Positions 10,964 to 22,407 of a stretch of 64,000 nt of DNA are shown piece by piece (position 1 is the first letter of the stretch; each line of letters opens with the position of its first letter). The translations under genes were made by a program, and so were the position numbers. Source of the DNA: Bretschneidera sinensis (taxonomy: Eukaryota > Streptophyta > Magnoliopsida > Brassicales > Akaniaceae); the NCBI GenBank assembly GCA_023935145.1, contig CM043702.1:108534088-108598087 (forward strand), written 5' to 3'. The notes beneath the pieces were generated by a model that saw only the letters and a list, made by a program, of their open reading frames with translations, made no database searches and was not told where the DNA came from.

Positions 10964-11781
10964 TGATGAGGACACGGCTAACAAATGTGTGGCGGATCCT
11001 ATTCAAGTTCCAATTGGTCCAGTTACAAGGGCTCGAGCTAAAAGGTTCAAGGAAACTCTCAATGGGCTGATTCAACACATTTGGACTAAGAACCATCTTT
11101 GGGGGCCCAAGGATGATGCTATACGTGATCCACAAGGATGGGTTTCCATAATTCAAGCTTTGGAATAATCTAGCAACTCAAGATTATGAATTAAAATCTT
11201 AGTTTCCTAAAATTGGAGACTTACTCGTTTTGGTTGGCTCATCAAGGAAAATGGTTGGCTGCAATTTTTCTTATTACCTTTTCTTAAAATGTTTCCTTAT
11301 TAATTTAATTGCTGAATTGTAAGGCTTGCATGCTAAGTTAGGTACTTTCCTTATTTGGATTTTAGGTTACCAGAATTCTAGTATGAAACCTATTCCTTAG
11401 TTTCCTTTTTCTAATTGGTTACAAATTCTCATGTATTTAAATAGCTATTGGCTGTTTGGAAAAAGACAATTCAGATTTGATTAATACTTTGTAAGAGAAA
11501 ATTCTCTTTGGTTCTTTTAGAACTTCTGAACTTATCGGAGTCTCGGTGGCGTTCATCTTCGACTTATCAATCAATCCTTCCATAATTGATTGTGGCGTCT
11601 TCATTATACCAAGGTTCTTGCTTCAATATAAGCAACGGGTCACGGTCTCAGTCTTCATTATAAAAAGGTTCTTGCTTCAATATAAGCAATGGGTCACGGT
11701 CTCACATAAATCTGCTTCTAGACGGTCTTGGAAGTCTTCTTGATCCATCAATTTCTTAGTTCTTGGTATGGATCATATCAG
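10964..11781 (+). repeat. G3 5' LTR
   Basis: LTR of 818 bp beginning TGATGAGGACACGG and ending GGATCATATCA. Because the polyprotein overlaps the LTR, its first about 200 bp repeat the integrase tail (TRARAKRFKETLNGL, IQHIW) seen at 17230-17320. A TATA-like ATTTAAATAG lies near 11436. It contains a 54-bp tandem duplication. It differs from the 3' LTR by many substitutions and indels, so the insertion is not recent. Confidence 0.92.
11597..11704 (+). repeat. Two 54-bp tandem units in G3 5' LTR
   Basis: Two adjacent units each starting GTCTTCATTATA and ending CACGGTCTCA. The same two-unit array is in the 3' LTR at 17861-17968, so the duplication preceded this insertion. Confidence 0.9.
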
Positions 11782-11783
11782 TT

Positions 11784-11796
11784 GGTATCAGATCCT
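11784..11796 (+). promoter_or_regulatory. G3 primer binding site (initiator tRNA-Met type)
   Basis: TGGTATCAGATCC begins two bases after the LTR and differs by one base from the usual TGGTATCAGAGCC complement of the initiator methionine tRNA 3' end. It confirms plus orientation and the LTR edge. Confidence 0.9.
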
Positions 11797-12185
11797 TCTA
11801 GTTGCAAGTTTACTTATCTTTTATTTTGATTCACAAAAAAATAGAAGGCGAAAATTCAAAAAAAAAAAAGGTGAAAAAAAAGTGTGTGATATTTAGATTC
11901 AATCATTTCAATTCTTATTTCAATTTCTCATCTTTTTTTGTGAGTTGTTAGTGAATTGTTGCTGGAAACTTGATACTTGTTTGGTTAGTTTTATAAGAAC
12001 CTACAGAGGATTATTACGAGTGGAAAAATGCAAAAGTGGTGAGAACAAAAGAGGGTAAAAGCCAATCTGATTTTGTGTAAAAACACGAGTGAAATTGAGT
12101 GACTCATTCTTTGAGTGAAACACGTGAGGGAGTTTGTGAGGTTCTTTCGTTCTTTTTTTTCTTCAACTTTGTTTTTTCATCAAAC

Positions 12186-13362
12186 ATGTCAAACAACAAG
12201 AACAAAAATAATTCCAGAGATACGTCAGGAGAAGGTTATCTGAAGTTGCTCATGGAAGCTTTAATGGGTGAGATAGGAGAGTATTGAGAACGGGGATGGA
12301 ACAAGTTCACGAGCAGATAGATCAGGTAGAGAATGCATGTGTGGGGCAGCAACAAAACGCTCCTAATGTGCGTAAGAGGGAGAGAGTTCAACCTATGGGA
12401 GAGAGACTTGAAGATGAAGAGTATTATGGAATGGATTTGATTAAGAAGATGATTAGGAATCGGTTGTCAGCCATAGGAGATTTGGTGGTCGAGGTAAAGA
12501 AGCTAGGAATCGGGAAGATAATAGCTTGGGTAGTATTAAGATGAAGATTCCACTGTTTCAAGGCAAAAACGATCTTGAAGCTTACCTTGAGTGGGAGAAG
12601 AAGATAGAATTAGTATTTGATTGTTATAATTATTCCAAGCTTAAAAAGGTTAAAATTGCGGCCATTTGATTTTTTGACTATGCGATTGTTTGGTGGGATC
12701 AACTAGTGTTAAATAGGAGGAGAAATAGAGAGCGTCCAATAGAGACTTAGGAGGAGATGAAAACTGTGATGGGGAAACGGTTTGTTCTAAGCCATTACTA
12801 CCGTGAGTTGTACCAAAAATTGAAAAGTCTTACACAAGGTAGTCAGGGTGTTGAGGATTATTATAAAAAGATGAAAGTAGCTATGATCCGAGTAAATGTA
12901 GAGGAGGACCGAGAGGCTATTATGGCTAGGTTCTTGGCTAGTTTAAACCTGGAAATTGCTAATTCGGTGGAGTTGCATCATTATGTGGAGTTGGAAGATA
13001 TGGTGCACATGGCTATCAAATTGAGAACCAACTCAAGAGGAGGGGAAACAATACACAACAAAACCCTAACTTGGGTTCATCTTGGAGGTCGAATTTTGTG
13101 AAGCAAGCCACGGCCAAGCCCAAAACCGAGCAAAAGCAAGAAAGTACCAGCCATGGAAATCAAGGTAAAACTGACTCTTCCACCACTAGAAATCGTGATA
13201 TTAAGTGTTTTAAATTCCAAGGCAGGGGTCACATAGCAAGCCAATGTCCGAACAAAAGAGTTATGGTATTGCGAGATAATGGTGAAATTGAAACTGAGGG
13301 TGAAGAAGATACCGAATCTATGCCACCATTGGAGGATGCAAGTGATGAGGAATACGCTGCCT
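12186..13362 (+). pseudogene. G3 gag (capsid and zinc knuckle)
   Basis: The likely start is MSNNKNKN at 12186. The frame then breaks repeatedly (stops near 12285, 12542, 12667 and 12750, plus frame changes). The capsid core KIPLFQGKNDLEAYLEWEKK near 12543 and the EEMKTVMGKRFV segment at 12750-12790 are typical chromovirus gag. The zinc knuckle at 13193-13250 reads CFKFQGRGHIASQC, so the second cysteine has become Phe; the inverted copy at 13984-14250 keeps CFKCQGRDHIASQC. It ends DEEYAA before protease. Confidence 0.87.
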
Positions 13363-14224
13363 AAGGAGAATTATTGGTTGCAAAAAGAGCTCTAAGTGTG
13401 CAAATCAAAGAAGATGACAAAGTGCAGCGAGAAAACATCTTTCATACTAGATGCCACGTGCAAAACAAGGTATGTAGTGTGATTATTGATAGAGGTAGTT
13501 GTACTAACGTTGCTAGCACTACAATGGTTGAGAAATTAGGGCTGCCAACAATTAAACATCCTCGGCCTTACAAGTTGCAATGGCTCAATAATAGTGGTGA
13601 AGTGACGGTGAACAAACAAGTGTTAGTTTCCTTCCGGATTGGAAAATATGAAGATGAGGTTTTGTGTGATGTAGTTCCGATGCAAGCTGGACACTTGTTA
13701 CTAGGCCGACCATGGCAATTCGATCGGCGTGTTAAGCATGATTGCTTCACCAACAAATATTGAGCCATTGCAACTTGTAAGGCCGAGGATGTTTAATTGT
13801 TGGCAGCCCTAATTTCTCAACCTTTGTAATGCTAGCAACATTAGTACAACTACCTCCATCAATAATCACACTACATACCTCGTTTTGCACGTGGCATCTA
13901 GAATGAAAGATTTTTTCTCGCTACACTTCGTCATCTTCTTTGATTTGCACACATAGAGCTCTCCTTGCAACCAACAATTCTCCTTAGGCAGCGTATCCCT
14001 CATCACTTGCATCCTCCAATGGTGGCATAGATTCGGTATCTTTTTCGTCCTCGGTTTCAATTTCACCATTATCTCGCAATACCATAACTTTTTTTTTCGG
14101 ACATTGACTTGCTATGTGATCCCTACCTTGGCATTTAAAACACTTAATATCACAATTTCTAATGGTGGAAGAGTTAATTTTACATTGATTTCCATTGCCG
14201 GTACTTTCTTGCTTTTGCTCAATT
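13124..14224. repeat. 467-bp inverted repeat of G3 gag-protease with 167-bp spacer
   Basis: Arm 1 (13124-13590) holds the zinc knuckle and protease start on the plus strand; arm 2 (13758-14224) is the same region on the minus strand. Arm 2 read on the minus strand gives EQKQEST, CFKCQGRDHIASQC, VMVLRDNGEIETE and DASDEGYAA, matching arm 1 almost word for word with scattered substitutions. The arm 1 junction is at TGGCTCAATA and the far edge at GAGCAAAAGCAAG. The spacer is unique protease sequence. Read-through RNA would fold into a long hairpin. Confidence 0.93.
13374..13763 (+). pseudogene. G3 aspartic protease
   Basis: Retropepsin-like protease that would cut the polyprotein. The active-site region reads VIIDRGSCTNVAS (about residues 36-48), where the inverted copy nearby keeps DGGSC, so a Gly-to-Arg change has hit the catalytic loop. 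The flap region and LLLGRPWQFDRRV near residues 107-122 are intact. The frame ends at the start of the inverted arm (13758), so the natural link to the spacer before RT is cut by the rearrangement. Confidence 0.85.
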
Positions 14225-14490
14225 TTAAAAGCTATGTGTTCTTTTAACACATCACTCTAGTTCCTTTGACAATAAAGCAGGTTTATGAAGATCAAGTGAG
14301 GTTACAAAAAGAGAGTAAGCAAATGAAAGAGAGTGAGAAAAAGAGAACGAATGAAAATCAGAAAGAGAAAATGAGAGAGGCCGAAAAAATTGAGAGAGAA
14401 AATAAGAAAGTTGATTCTGCCATTGAGAGAAAAAAAATTTCTATGCAAGAACAAGTGAAATAAAAAGAGTTATGGTTTTTAAATCAGCTA
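14225..14490 (+). pseudogene. G3 charged spacer between protease and RT
   Basis: The reading VYEDQVRLQKESKQMKESEKKR and onward is almost entirely Lys/Glu/Arg/Gln and would form a helix or coiled coil. Plant gypsy elements of this group carry such a charged stretch between protease and RT. A stop at 14461 ends it. The segment connecting it to protease has been replaced by the inverted arm. Confidence 0.65.
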
Positions 14491-15900
14491 ATGATTGTAA
14501 TTTTGTACAAAGAGGCATTAAACACTAACCAATTTGACTCATCTTTGCCTAGTTCTATTGTTTCTCTTTTGCAGGAGTTTGATGATCTCTTTCCTGAGGA
14601 GATTCCACATGGCTTACCTCCTATTCGAGGAATTGAACATCAAATTGATTTTGTGCCCAGTGCTATAATTCCAAACCGACTAGCCTATCGAAGCAATCCC
14701 GAGGAGATAAAGGAGCTACAAAGGCAGGTTAGTGAATTGACGGAAATGGTATACATAAGAGAAAGCATGAGCCCGTGCGCTGTTCCGGTGATTATGGTTC
14801 CTAAAAAGGATGGGATGTGGAGAATGTACGTTGATTGCCGAGCAGTCAACAAAATAACAATAAAGTATCGACATCCTATTCCTCGTTTAGATGATATGCT
14901 AGATGAACTGCATGGTGCATGTGTACTTCCTATGATTGATTTAAAAAATTGATATCATCAAATAAGAATGAAAGAGGGTGATGAATAGAAAACTGCTTTT
15001 AAAACAAAATATGGTTTATATGAGTGGTTAGTTATGCCATTTGGACTAACAAATGCACCAAGTACCTTCATGAGATTAATGAACCATGTTTTGCGAGCTT
15101 TTATACCAGATTCGTTGTTGTTTATTTTGATGATATTCTCATTTATAGCACAAACTTAGATGATCATGTTGTGCATTTAAAATCAGTTTTGGATGTGCTT
15201 AGAAAAGAGAAATTGTTTGCTAACTTGAAGAAGTGTAATTTTTGCACCGATAAGATTGTGTTTCTTGGTTTTGTTGTGAGTGCACAAGGAATACAGGTTG
15301 GTGAAGAGAAGATCCGTGCGATTAAAGAATGGCCAAGTCGCACGAGTGTAGGTCAAGTTTGTAGTTTTCATGGACTTGCTAGTTTTTACAGGAGGTTCAT
15401 GAAAGACTTTAGCAGTATTGCCGCACCACTTACCGAAGTCGTCAAGAAGAATGTTGGATTCAAATGGGGAGATGAGCAAGTGAAAGCATTCCAATTGATC
15501 AAATAAAAATTAACTCATGCTCCTTTACTTGCTTTGCCTGATTTTACTAAAACGTTTGAAATTGAATGTGATGCTTCAGGTTTTGGTATCGGTGCAGTTC
15601 TTATGCAAGGAGTAAAACCAATCGCATATTTTAGTGAGAAATTATGTGGAGTAGCTTTAAACTACCTTACTTATGATAAAGAATTTTATGCGTTGGTTCG
15701 AGCATTGGAAACATGGCAACATTATCTTTGGCCTAAGGAGTTCGTGATTCACACCGATCACGAGTCCTTGAAGTATTTAAAAGGTCAACACAAGTTGAGT
15801 AGGAGATATGCATGATGGGTAGAATTCATTGAGACATTTCCATATGTCATTCGATATAAGCAAGGTAAGGAAAACATTGTTGCATATGAACTTTCTCGAA
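14491..15900 (+). pseudogene. G3 reverse transcriptase and RNase H
   Basis: RT begins LLQEFDDLFPEEIPHGLPP, with PKKDGMWRMYVDCRAVN at 14800-14850 and [14 protein letters not shown] near 15034-15070. The catalytic box reads [12 protein letters not shown] near 15115-15145. RNase H follows with [18 protein letters not shown] (15555-15610), [21 protein letters not shown], and [13 protein letters not shown]. Lesions: a stop after DLKN at 14950, another at 14986, a frameshift before the YFDD box (around 15040-15110), and stops at 15504 and 15813. Key residues are mostly conserved, but no continuous enzyme can be made. Confidence 0.92.
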
Positions 15901-15959
15901 GGTACGTATTAATTTTTACTCTAGATGCAAAATTACTTGGTTTTGAGTACACTAAAGAG

Positions 15960-17375
15960 TTGTATCCTTCAGACACCGATTTTTGTGAGGGGTTTCGAGC
16001 TTGGGAGAAAAACGCAGTGGGTAAGTTATTTAGGAATGAGGGTTTCTTATTTCAGGAGAATAAGTTGTGTGTACCGAATTGCTCTTTGCGTGATTTGTTA
16101 GTAAGGGAATCCCATAGAGGAGGTTTAATGGGTCACTTTGGAGTTGCTAAGACCTTAGCTGTTTTACAAGAATACTTCTATTAGCCACACATGAAAAGTG
16201 ATATTGAGAGAATTTGTGGTAGAGGTGTCACATGTAGGCAAGCAAAATCTTGAGTGCAAGCCCATGGTTTATACACGCCATTGTTCATTCCTAGTGAGCC
16301 TTGGATAGATATTTCAATAGACTTTGTGTTAGGTTTACCTAGGTCTAAATGTGGTAGAGATTCAAATTTTGTGGTTGTGGATAGATTTTCTAAGATGACA
16401 CATTTTATTCCATGTCACAAAATTGATGATGCTTCCAATGTTGCTAATTTGTTCTTTATAGAAATTGTAAGATTACATGGTATGCCTAGAACAATAGTTT
16501 CGGATAGAGATGCTAAGTTCTTAAGTTACTTTTGGAAGACTTTGTGGTGTAAGTTAGGGACTAAGCTATTATTTTCTACTACTTGTCACCCACAAACTGA
16601 TGGTCAAACTGAAGTAGTGAATAGGACTTTGTCTACTTTGTTGAGGGCTATTATTAAACAGAACATCAAAACTTGGGAAGAGTGTTTATCAAATGTTGAG
16701 TTTGCTTATAATCGTACTGTTCATTCTGCTACTAAGTTTTCACCATTTGAAATTGTTTGTGGTTTTAATCCTCTAACTCCATTGGATTTAATTTCATTAC
16801 CTATGTCTGAACGTGCTAACTTGGATGGAAAAGAAAAGGCTGAATTTGTTAAGCAGATGCATGAGAAAGCAAGACTAAATGTTGAGAGTCAAACGGAACA
16901 ATATGCAAAACAAGCTAACAAAGGTCGTCAATAGCTGATTTTTCAACCCGGAGATTGGGTTTGGTTACATATGAGGAAAGAAATATTTTTGGCACAAAGG
17001 CGTTCAAAGTTACTTCCTAGAGGAGATGGGCCTTTTCAAGTCCTTGAGCGCATCAATGACAATGCATACAAATTGGATTTGCCAAGTGAGTACAATGTTA
17101 GTGCCACTTTCATTGTTTTTTATTTAAGCCATTTTGATGTAGGTGATGATTTGAGCACAAATCTTTTTCAAGAGGAGGGGAATGATGAGGACACAGCTAA
17201 CAAATGGGAGGCGGATCCTATTCAAGTTCTAATTAGTCCAGTTACAAGGGCTCGAGCTAAAAGGTTCAAGAAAACTCTCAATGGGCTGATTCAACACATT
17301 TGGGCTAAGAACCATCTTTGGGGGCCCAAGGATGATGCTATATGTGATCTACAAGGAAGGGTTTCCATAATTTAA
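15960..17375 (+). pseudogene. G3 integrase with C-terminal tail in the LTR
   Basis: An HHCC zinc region is partly kept ([13 protein letters not shown], then CRGVTC-like text disturbed by stops near 16182 and 16252). The catalytic core has the first Asp in [13 protein letters not shown] (near 16320), the second in VSDRDAKF (near 16500), and the Glu in [11 protein letters not shown] (near 16610): the D,D(35)E triad is present. A stop at 16932 splits the C-terminal domain (GDWVWLHMRKE, PFQVLERINDNAYKLDLP). The tail TRARAKRFKKTLNGLIQHIW lies inside the 3' LTR and ends at 17375. No chromodomain is seen, which fits a CRM-type element. Confidence 0.92.
17170..17182 (+). promoter_or_regulatory. G3 polypurine tract
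   Basis: AAGAGGAGGGGAA lies immediately before the TGATGAGG of the 3' LTR and inside the polyprotein reading frame. It is the expected plus-strand primer. Confidence 0.88.
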
Positions 17376-18044
17376 GCATTAGAATAATCTAGCAACTCGA
17401 GATTATGAATTTAAATCTTAGTTTCCCAAAATTGGAGACTTACTCATTTTGGTTGGCTCATCAAGGAAAATGGCTGGCTGCAATTTTTCTTATTACCTTT
17501 TCTTAAAATGTTTCCTTATTAATTTAATTGCTGAATTGTAAGGTTGCATGCCAAGTTAGGTACTTTCTTTATTTGGATTTTAGGTTACTAGAATTCAGTT
17601 ACCATAATTCTAGTATGAAACCTATTCCATAGTTTCCTTTTTCTAATTGGTTACGAATTCCTTAGTTTTCTTTTTCTAATTGGTTATGAATTCTCATGTA
17701 TTTAAATAGCTATTGGCTTTTTGAAAAAGACAATTTAGATTTGATTCATACTTTGTGAGAGAAAATTCTCTTTGGTTCTTTTAGAACTTCTGAACTTATC
17801 GGAGTCTCTGTGGCGTTCATCTTTGACTTATCAATCAATCCTTCCATAATTGATTGTGGCATCTTCATTATACCAAGGTTCTTGCTTCAATATAAGCAAT
17901 GGGTCGTGGTCTCAGTCTTCATTATACCAAGGTTCTTGCTTCAATATAAGCAACGAGTCGCGGTCTCACATAAATCTGCTTCTAGACGATCTTTGAAGTC
18001 TTCTTGATCTATCAATTTCTTAGTTATTAGTGTGGATCATATCA
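17183..18044 (+). repeat. G3 3' LTR
   Basis: LTR of 862 bp from TGATGAGGACACAGC to TGGATCATATCA. Compared with the 5' copy it has an extra partly duplicated segment near 17590-17690 (repeated TAATTGGTTA-type text) plus many base changes. The first 193 bp encode the end of the polyprotein. The 54-bp tandem pair is at 17861-17968. Confidence 0.92.
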
Positions 18045-19130
18045 TTAGGGTCCTACCAAAATTACTCTTAGCAATATAAGATATGAACCCTCTTACCTCT
18101 AGCTTTGCATCATAGGTCTATGTGAATAGGAACGCCCCCTTTGGGGTGGTCTTCCACCCTATTTACTCACACCACCACCACCTCTAGAACCTTCATGTGT
18201 AGGTCTCTTCAGCCACTCTCTCATTCCTCTAAACTCCATCACATTTTTCTCAATCTAAAGTGCTATATCCACCAATTTTGCATATTACTCATGCTTTACA
18301 TAAAATAATTTTGATCTGATATGAAAATGTAATCCATCTAGGAATTTCTTACATTTTTTATCCTCTGTAACCACTAACTCTAGCAAAAACCTCGATAATG
18401 CTACAAATATGCTATTATGCCTCAATTAAATAAAATTTCTCTCCTACTGGGCTTGAAAAATATAAGGAAAGTATTTATCATAGAAAACCTCCTTAAACCT
18501 ACTATAGGTTAAAGGTCTATCCACATCTGCACTACATCTAGGAAGACTATTCTCCCACCATTCTAAAGTCTGTCCCTCTAACTTGAACATAGCAAAAGTA
18601 ACCCTTTTGTCTATTCGTCACTGGTAAAACATAAAACAACCTCTCTACATGCTTCACCCACAGCTCAGCCTTAGAAGGATTCACAGATCCTCTAAACGAC
18701 ATGGGATTCAACTTAATGAATCTAACAAAACAGTTTCCTTACACAAACTCACATTCCCCCTCCTGAACATCCACCATCACTGGATCTACAACAACATCAG
18801 GCTCTACTTTAGTTTGCTATCTAGTCTACATTGTAGACTATTAGCTCTATCCTCTACTTCATTTATTCTCTTAAGAGCATGAGTAAGAACTTATCTTATC
18901 TTGTCTCTCCCAACCCCAGATTCTCTCACATCTCTAGTAGTACCAATTGTTCTGTCAACATGTTCCCTTCTAGGAACCACAAACTTAGACTCAACCTCCA
19001 TCTTAACCTAGGCTTGTCTAAATATTGGGGGACTACACGTCCTCTCAAATCAGCAACTCTCACTCTAGATCAACCACGTCCACGCAGCATCCTTGGACTT
19101 TGCAATAAGGTATAATTTATTATAATCTTC
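18045..19130 (-). pseudogene. Gypsy G1 gag
   Basis: This is the minus-strand gag of the element whose protease/RT is at 9836-10963. The reading includes MEFRGMREWLKRPTHEG near 18185-18240 and a capsid core before it (18240-18720) with many stops, and starts near 19090 with MLRGRG-like basic text. The two parts were separated by G3, whose target duplication marks the junction at 18045. Assigned by position between PBS and zinc knuckle and by its Arg-rich start; the exact start is unclear. Confidence 0.68.
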
Positions 19131-19177
19131 CACTTTCTTACTTTTTGTTCAGTCTTTAGAATCATAAAACCTAATTC

Positions 19178-19191
19178 TATGATACCAAAAT
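19178..19191 (-). promoter_or_regulatory. G1 primer binding site
   Basis: On the minus strand, ATTTTGGTATCATAGA follows the LTR end directly. It contains TGGTATCA, the initiator tRNA-Met type primer site, with changes in the following bases. It fixes the minus orientation of G1. Confidence 0.75.
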
Positions 19192-19349
19192 TGTAATGAC
19201 CCATCCCGTGTTGTCCACCTCCGAGATGGTGTCGTTCCCAGCACGATACATATATGCAACAACATAAAAATACATCAACAAAAAGTAAAATTACATCCAA
19301 ATCCTCAATTTTTTTAAGAGGAGTGACACCATCATTCTCCTATCAAAAG

Positions 19350-19408
<59 letters not shown>

Positions 19409-21825
19409 AGCATAATAACAAAATTCATGAATTTATTCAACTTCTCAAAATTTTCTTTATTTTTATTCATTAGTCTAAGGATGTCAACCATGGCACTTAC
19501 ATAAGATAACTACTCACTTTGAGTATAAGATCTACTCTATATTTGTCTATATATCCTATCCGTAGCCTGAAATATTTCAACAATGAGAAGTGAGTTTCAT
19601 AAGCTCAATGAATTAAATTTAATAGAAGTACTCGATTGTATACTTCCAATCACATATTATAATTCAATCATTTCTAATTCATCAGTATTAATCATCTATT
19701 TCTTCACATATAATAATTCAATCTTTCAAATAATCTTCCAATATTCATTCATCTATTATCTCATATAATTCAATATTAGCATTCTTCTTATCTCTACTCA
19801 TATCACAATTCCAACCATTTATCAATCTTTTCTTAAATTAATTATCCAACTATAACCTTTCAAATAATATATTTCATATATCAAACGTACCAATTTTTTT
19901 CTCATATATTTCATCATCTCGAGATTATCAAATCAATATCATCATTTACTTCGTTATGAGGTTCAATCAACAATCAATCATTCAATCATAAAATTCGATC
20001 ATTTCATCCTTTCATTTTTCTTTCTCATCATATATGTCTCTCTGTGAGACTTATTTGTCTATCAATTAATTTGCAATCAAGACTGATGTTTTAGCATCTC
20101 AATTAACGACAATAAATTATTAAATAAAATAAATGCATGTATTTAAATTTTCTTTCTTTCTTTTATTCTCATTGCATCATCTCTTTTTGATCACATCATC
20201 CATTCAAATCATATAATCATTTGGGAATGTCTTCCCATATACCGACATGCTTTATCCGGACCAGCCATGGTTTTGATCTATTCTTTTATTTATTTAGACC
20301 AGCTACATTCTTGATCTTCCTTTTTATGCATATGAAAAATTACATGTAAGCAAGTATACACCAATCATTCAATTCAACTATGTATACACCGAATCATTCA
20401 ATTCAACTATCTCTTTCTCAAATCATTATCTTATCAATTACATACTAAATGATCTCCACATATTATCTCAATTTATCAATCAAGACTTTCAGAATTTGAT
20501 TTATTCTTTTTATATATATTTCATCAATCTATCATTTCAATACATATCTTCTCATATAATAAATTTTCATCATATTAATTATTCATATATTATCAGTCAA
20601 TCAACTATCATATATCATCCAATCATTATAATTCATTCTTATATACTTAATCTATCAACAAATATCATATATTATACAATCATATAATTCAATAATTAAT
20701 TCAAACACCAACATTTTATATTTCATATTTATTCCAATTATTAAAATTAAATCTAACTCACCTAGTAGCACTTAAAGCTACTTTCGGATAACCTCCTTTC
20801 CTTTCCTAATCCGTTTAGCAATTTCATCCAATTGCTGATCACCAACACCTATCATAACATCTTTATTAAAAATCTATATATTCTTCAACCTTCCATAATT
20901 CAAAATTTTAAATTTTTATACCCACTTTCAGGTAATTTCATGTATGCACAAAAATTCATCGGTCTCAAATTTCAAATTTTTTTAGTATTTTTTAACAAAA
21001 ATTCTTTTCGTTCTTCCTTGAATTCAAATTCCAAGTTTATTTCAAGAATTACAGAAAACAACTTCAATTCTTCAAAATTTCATAATAAAATTCAAAATAT
21101 TACCTTTCAAGCTTTTTCCCCAATTTTTGTTGAAAATCCTCTTGTAAGCTTTAATAAATCTCAGTTTTTATATCTTCGAAAATTAATTCTATCAGTTCTA
21201 AAGTGTTTAAAATATTTTTTATGTTTTCTGTAAATAGAATTTTTTTAAAGAAATATAGCAATTTTCAAAGAAAGAAACAAAGTTTTAAAACTCATTTTAT
21301 CAAAAAATCAATTTTTTATCTTGAAAACCGGTCGGCTACCTAACCGATTGGTCCAGTACACAAATAATTACATTTCTACCACCGATCTTTCAACATTTTA
21401 TATTTACGATTTTTTCAATCGTTAGTTACGATTCTACCATCGGTCATCTCTATTTAAAATTTACAGTTTTGTCATTCCTTATTTACAATTCAGCCGCCCC
21501 ATATTTATAGTTTTGCCATTATCCCTTAAAAATCAAATTTTATTATCTTTTCTTCCTTCAAAAGAATTCTAATATATATTTTCATCACCAAATCTTCTAA
21601 TGAATTTCCTCAACTTCATTCCACATTTTTCTTTAAAAAATTCTTCATTTCAAAATTTTCAAAATTTTCTTCTTCAAAAAAAATTTCTAACTCTTTCTAA
21701 TAAAATTCTCAATATCATCTTTCAAAAATTACTTCAAATGAATATTAAATCTTTGATGTATGTATTTTATGTAATATAATATCAATTTACCTTTTTACCC
21801 TTGTTTTAAGGGTACAAGTATTACA
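19192..21825 (-). repeat. Gypsy G1 5' LTR
   Basis: Long LTR of about 2634 bp, from TGTAATGACCCATCCCG at 19192 to GTACAAGTATTACA at 21825. It shares its terminal words and body phrases (CCCAGCACGA, CATATATGCAA, the ATTAAATCTAACTCACC region near 20740) with the G2 and G4 LTRs, so the three are related families. Reading frames inside (20496-20687, 20832-21233) are chance openings. The partner LTR lies left of the window. Confidence 0.82.
19352..19401. repeat. (TA)n microsatellite in G1 LTR
   Basis: Fifty bases of uninterrupted TA repeat. Confidence 0.95.
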
Positions 21826-22407
21826 GAAGTATTTACAACCCAACCCATACCTTATGAGTGGCCTTAATCAGATTCAAGCCAATCATCTTAAAAGAGTAAT
21901 TCCCAATAAATTAGGATTATTTATATTTTTAATATATAATATAATAAATACATATTTATTTTATTGTAAAAATATAAATACCCTAACTAGCTAACCCTAA
22001 ACTCACAGTAGTAACACACTAACACGCTTCTCTCCTCTTCCTTCTCTAGATTCTCCTCTGCAAGCTTGACCAGTGACCAGTGACTCGGTGAACTTCAATT
22101 TGTGTTTAAGATTGCAGAGAAATTATGGTTTTCTATATTTTGTAAATTATGCTTGATTTTTATTAACTTTTTACTAATTTCTTTATTATGTTTTGAAAAA
22201 TAATTACTCAAACTTCTTTTGGTGTGGTTTCTTCTTTGTTGTCTGCTAGACTTACCATTACTTCCTCGGGGACTCCCTCATCATCCTAATTAGCATCAAG
22301 CACTGTTGCGCACCTGCATTGGGTGAGTTACAAGGTAAGCCACTTTCACTCCTTGAATATTTGTTTTCATAATTTGATTGGTTTCATGTAGATTAATACA
22401 TATTTAC
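21826..22407 (+). other. Leader of the split hAT gene: promoter-like region, 5' exon, splice donor
   Basis: No protein gene. AT-rich sequence with a TATA-like AAATATAAATACC near 21966 is followed by a pyrimidine-rich stretch (CTTCTCTCCTCTTCCTTCTC near 22029) like a plant 5' untranslated region, and by ACAAG/GTAAGCC at 22331-22341, a good splice donor. The matching acceptor (TTTGATTTAG at 28742-28751) lies two bases before the hAT start codon, so this is inferred to be the leader exon of the transposase gene, with C2 inserted in the leader intron. A 5' TIR was not found between the G1 LTR and this exon. Confidence 0.5.

Larger units (their letters stand above)
10964..18044 (+). mobile_element. 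CRM-like gypsy element G3, full length, inserted in G1
   Basis: Complete LTR element: 5' LTR 10964-11781, primer binding site, gag, protease, RT, RNase H, integrase, polypurine tract, 3' LTR 17183-18044. Flanks TAAGG (10959-10963) and TTAGG (18045-18049) are a 5-bp target duplication with one mismatch. The polyprotein frame runs past the polypurine tract into the 3' LTR, a feature known in CRM-group chromoviruses, which also fits the RT and RNase H wording. Many stops, at least one frameshift in RT, and an inverted repeat in the gag-protease region make it defective. CRM membership is an inference. Confidence 0.92.
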
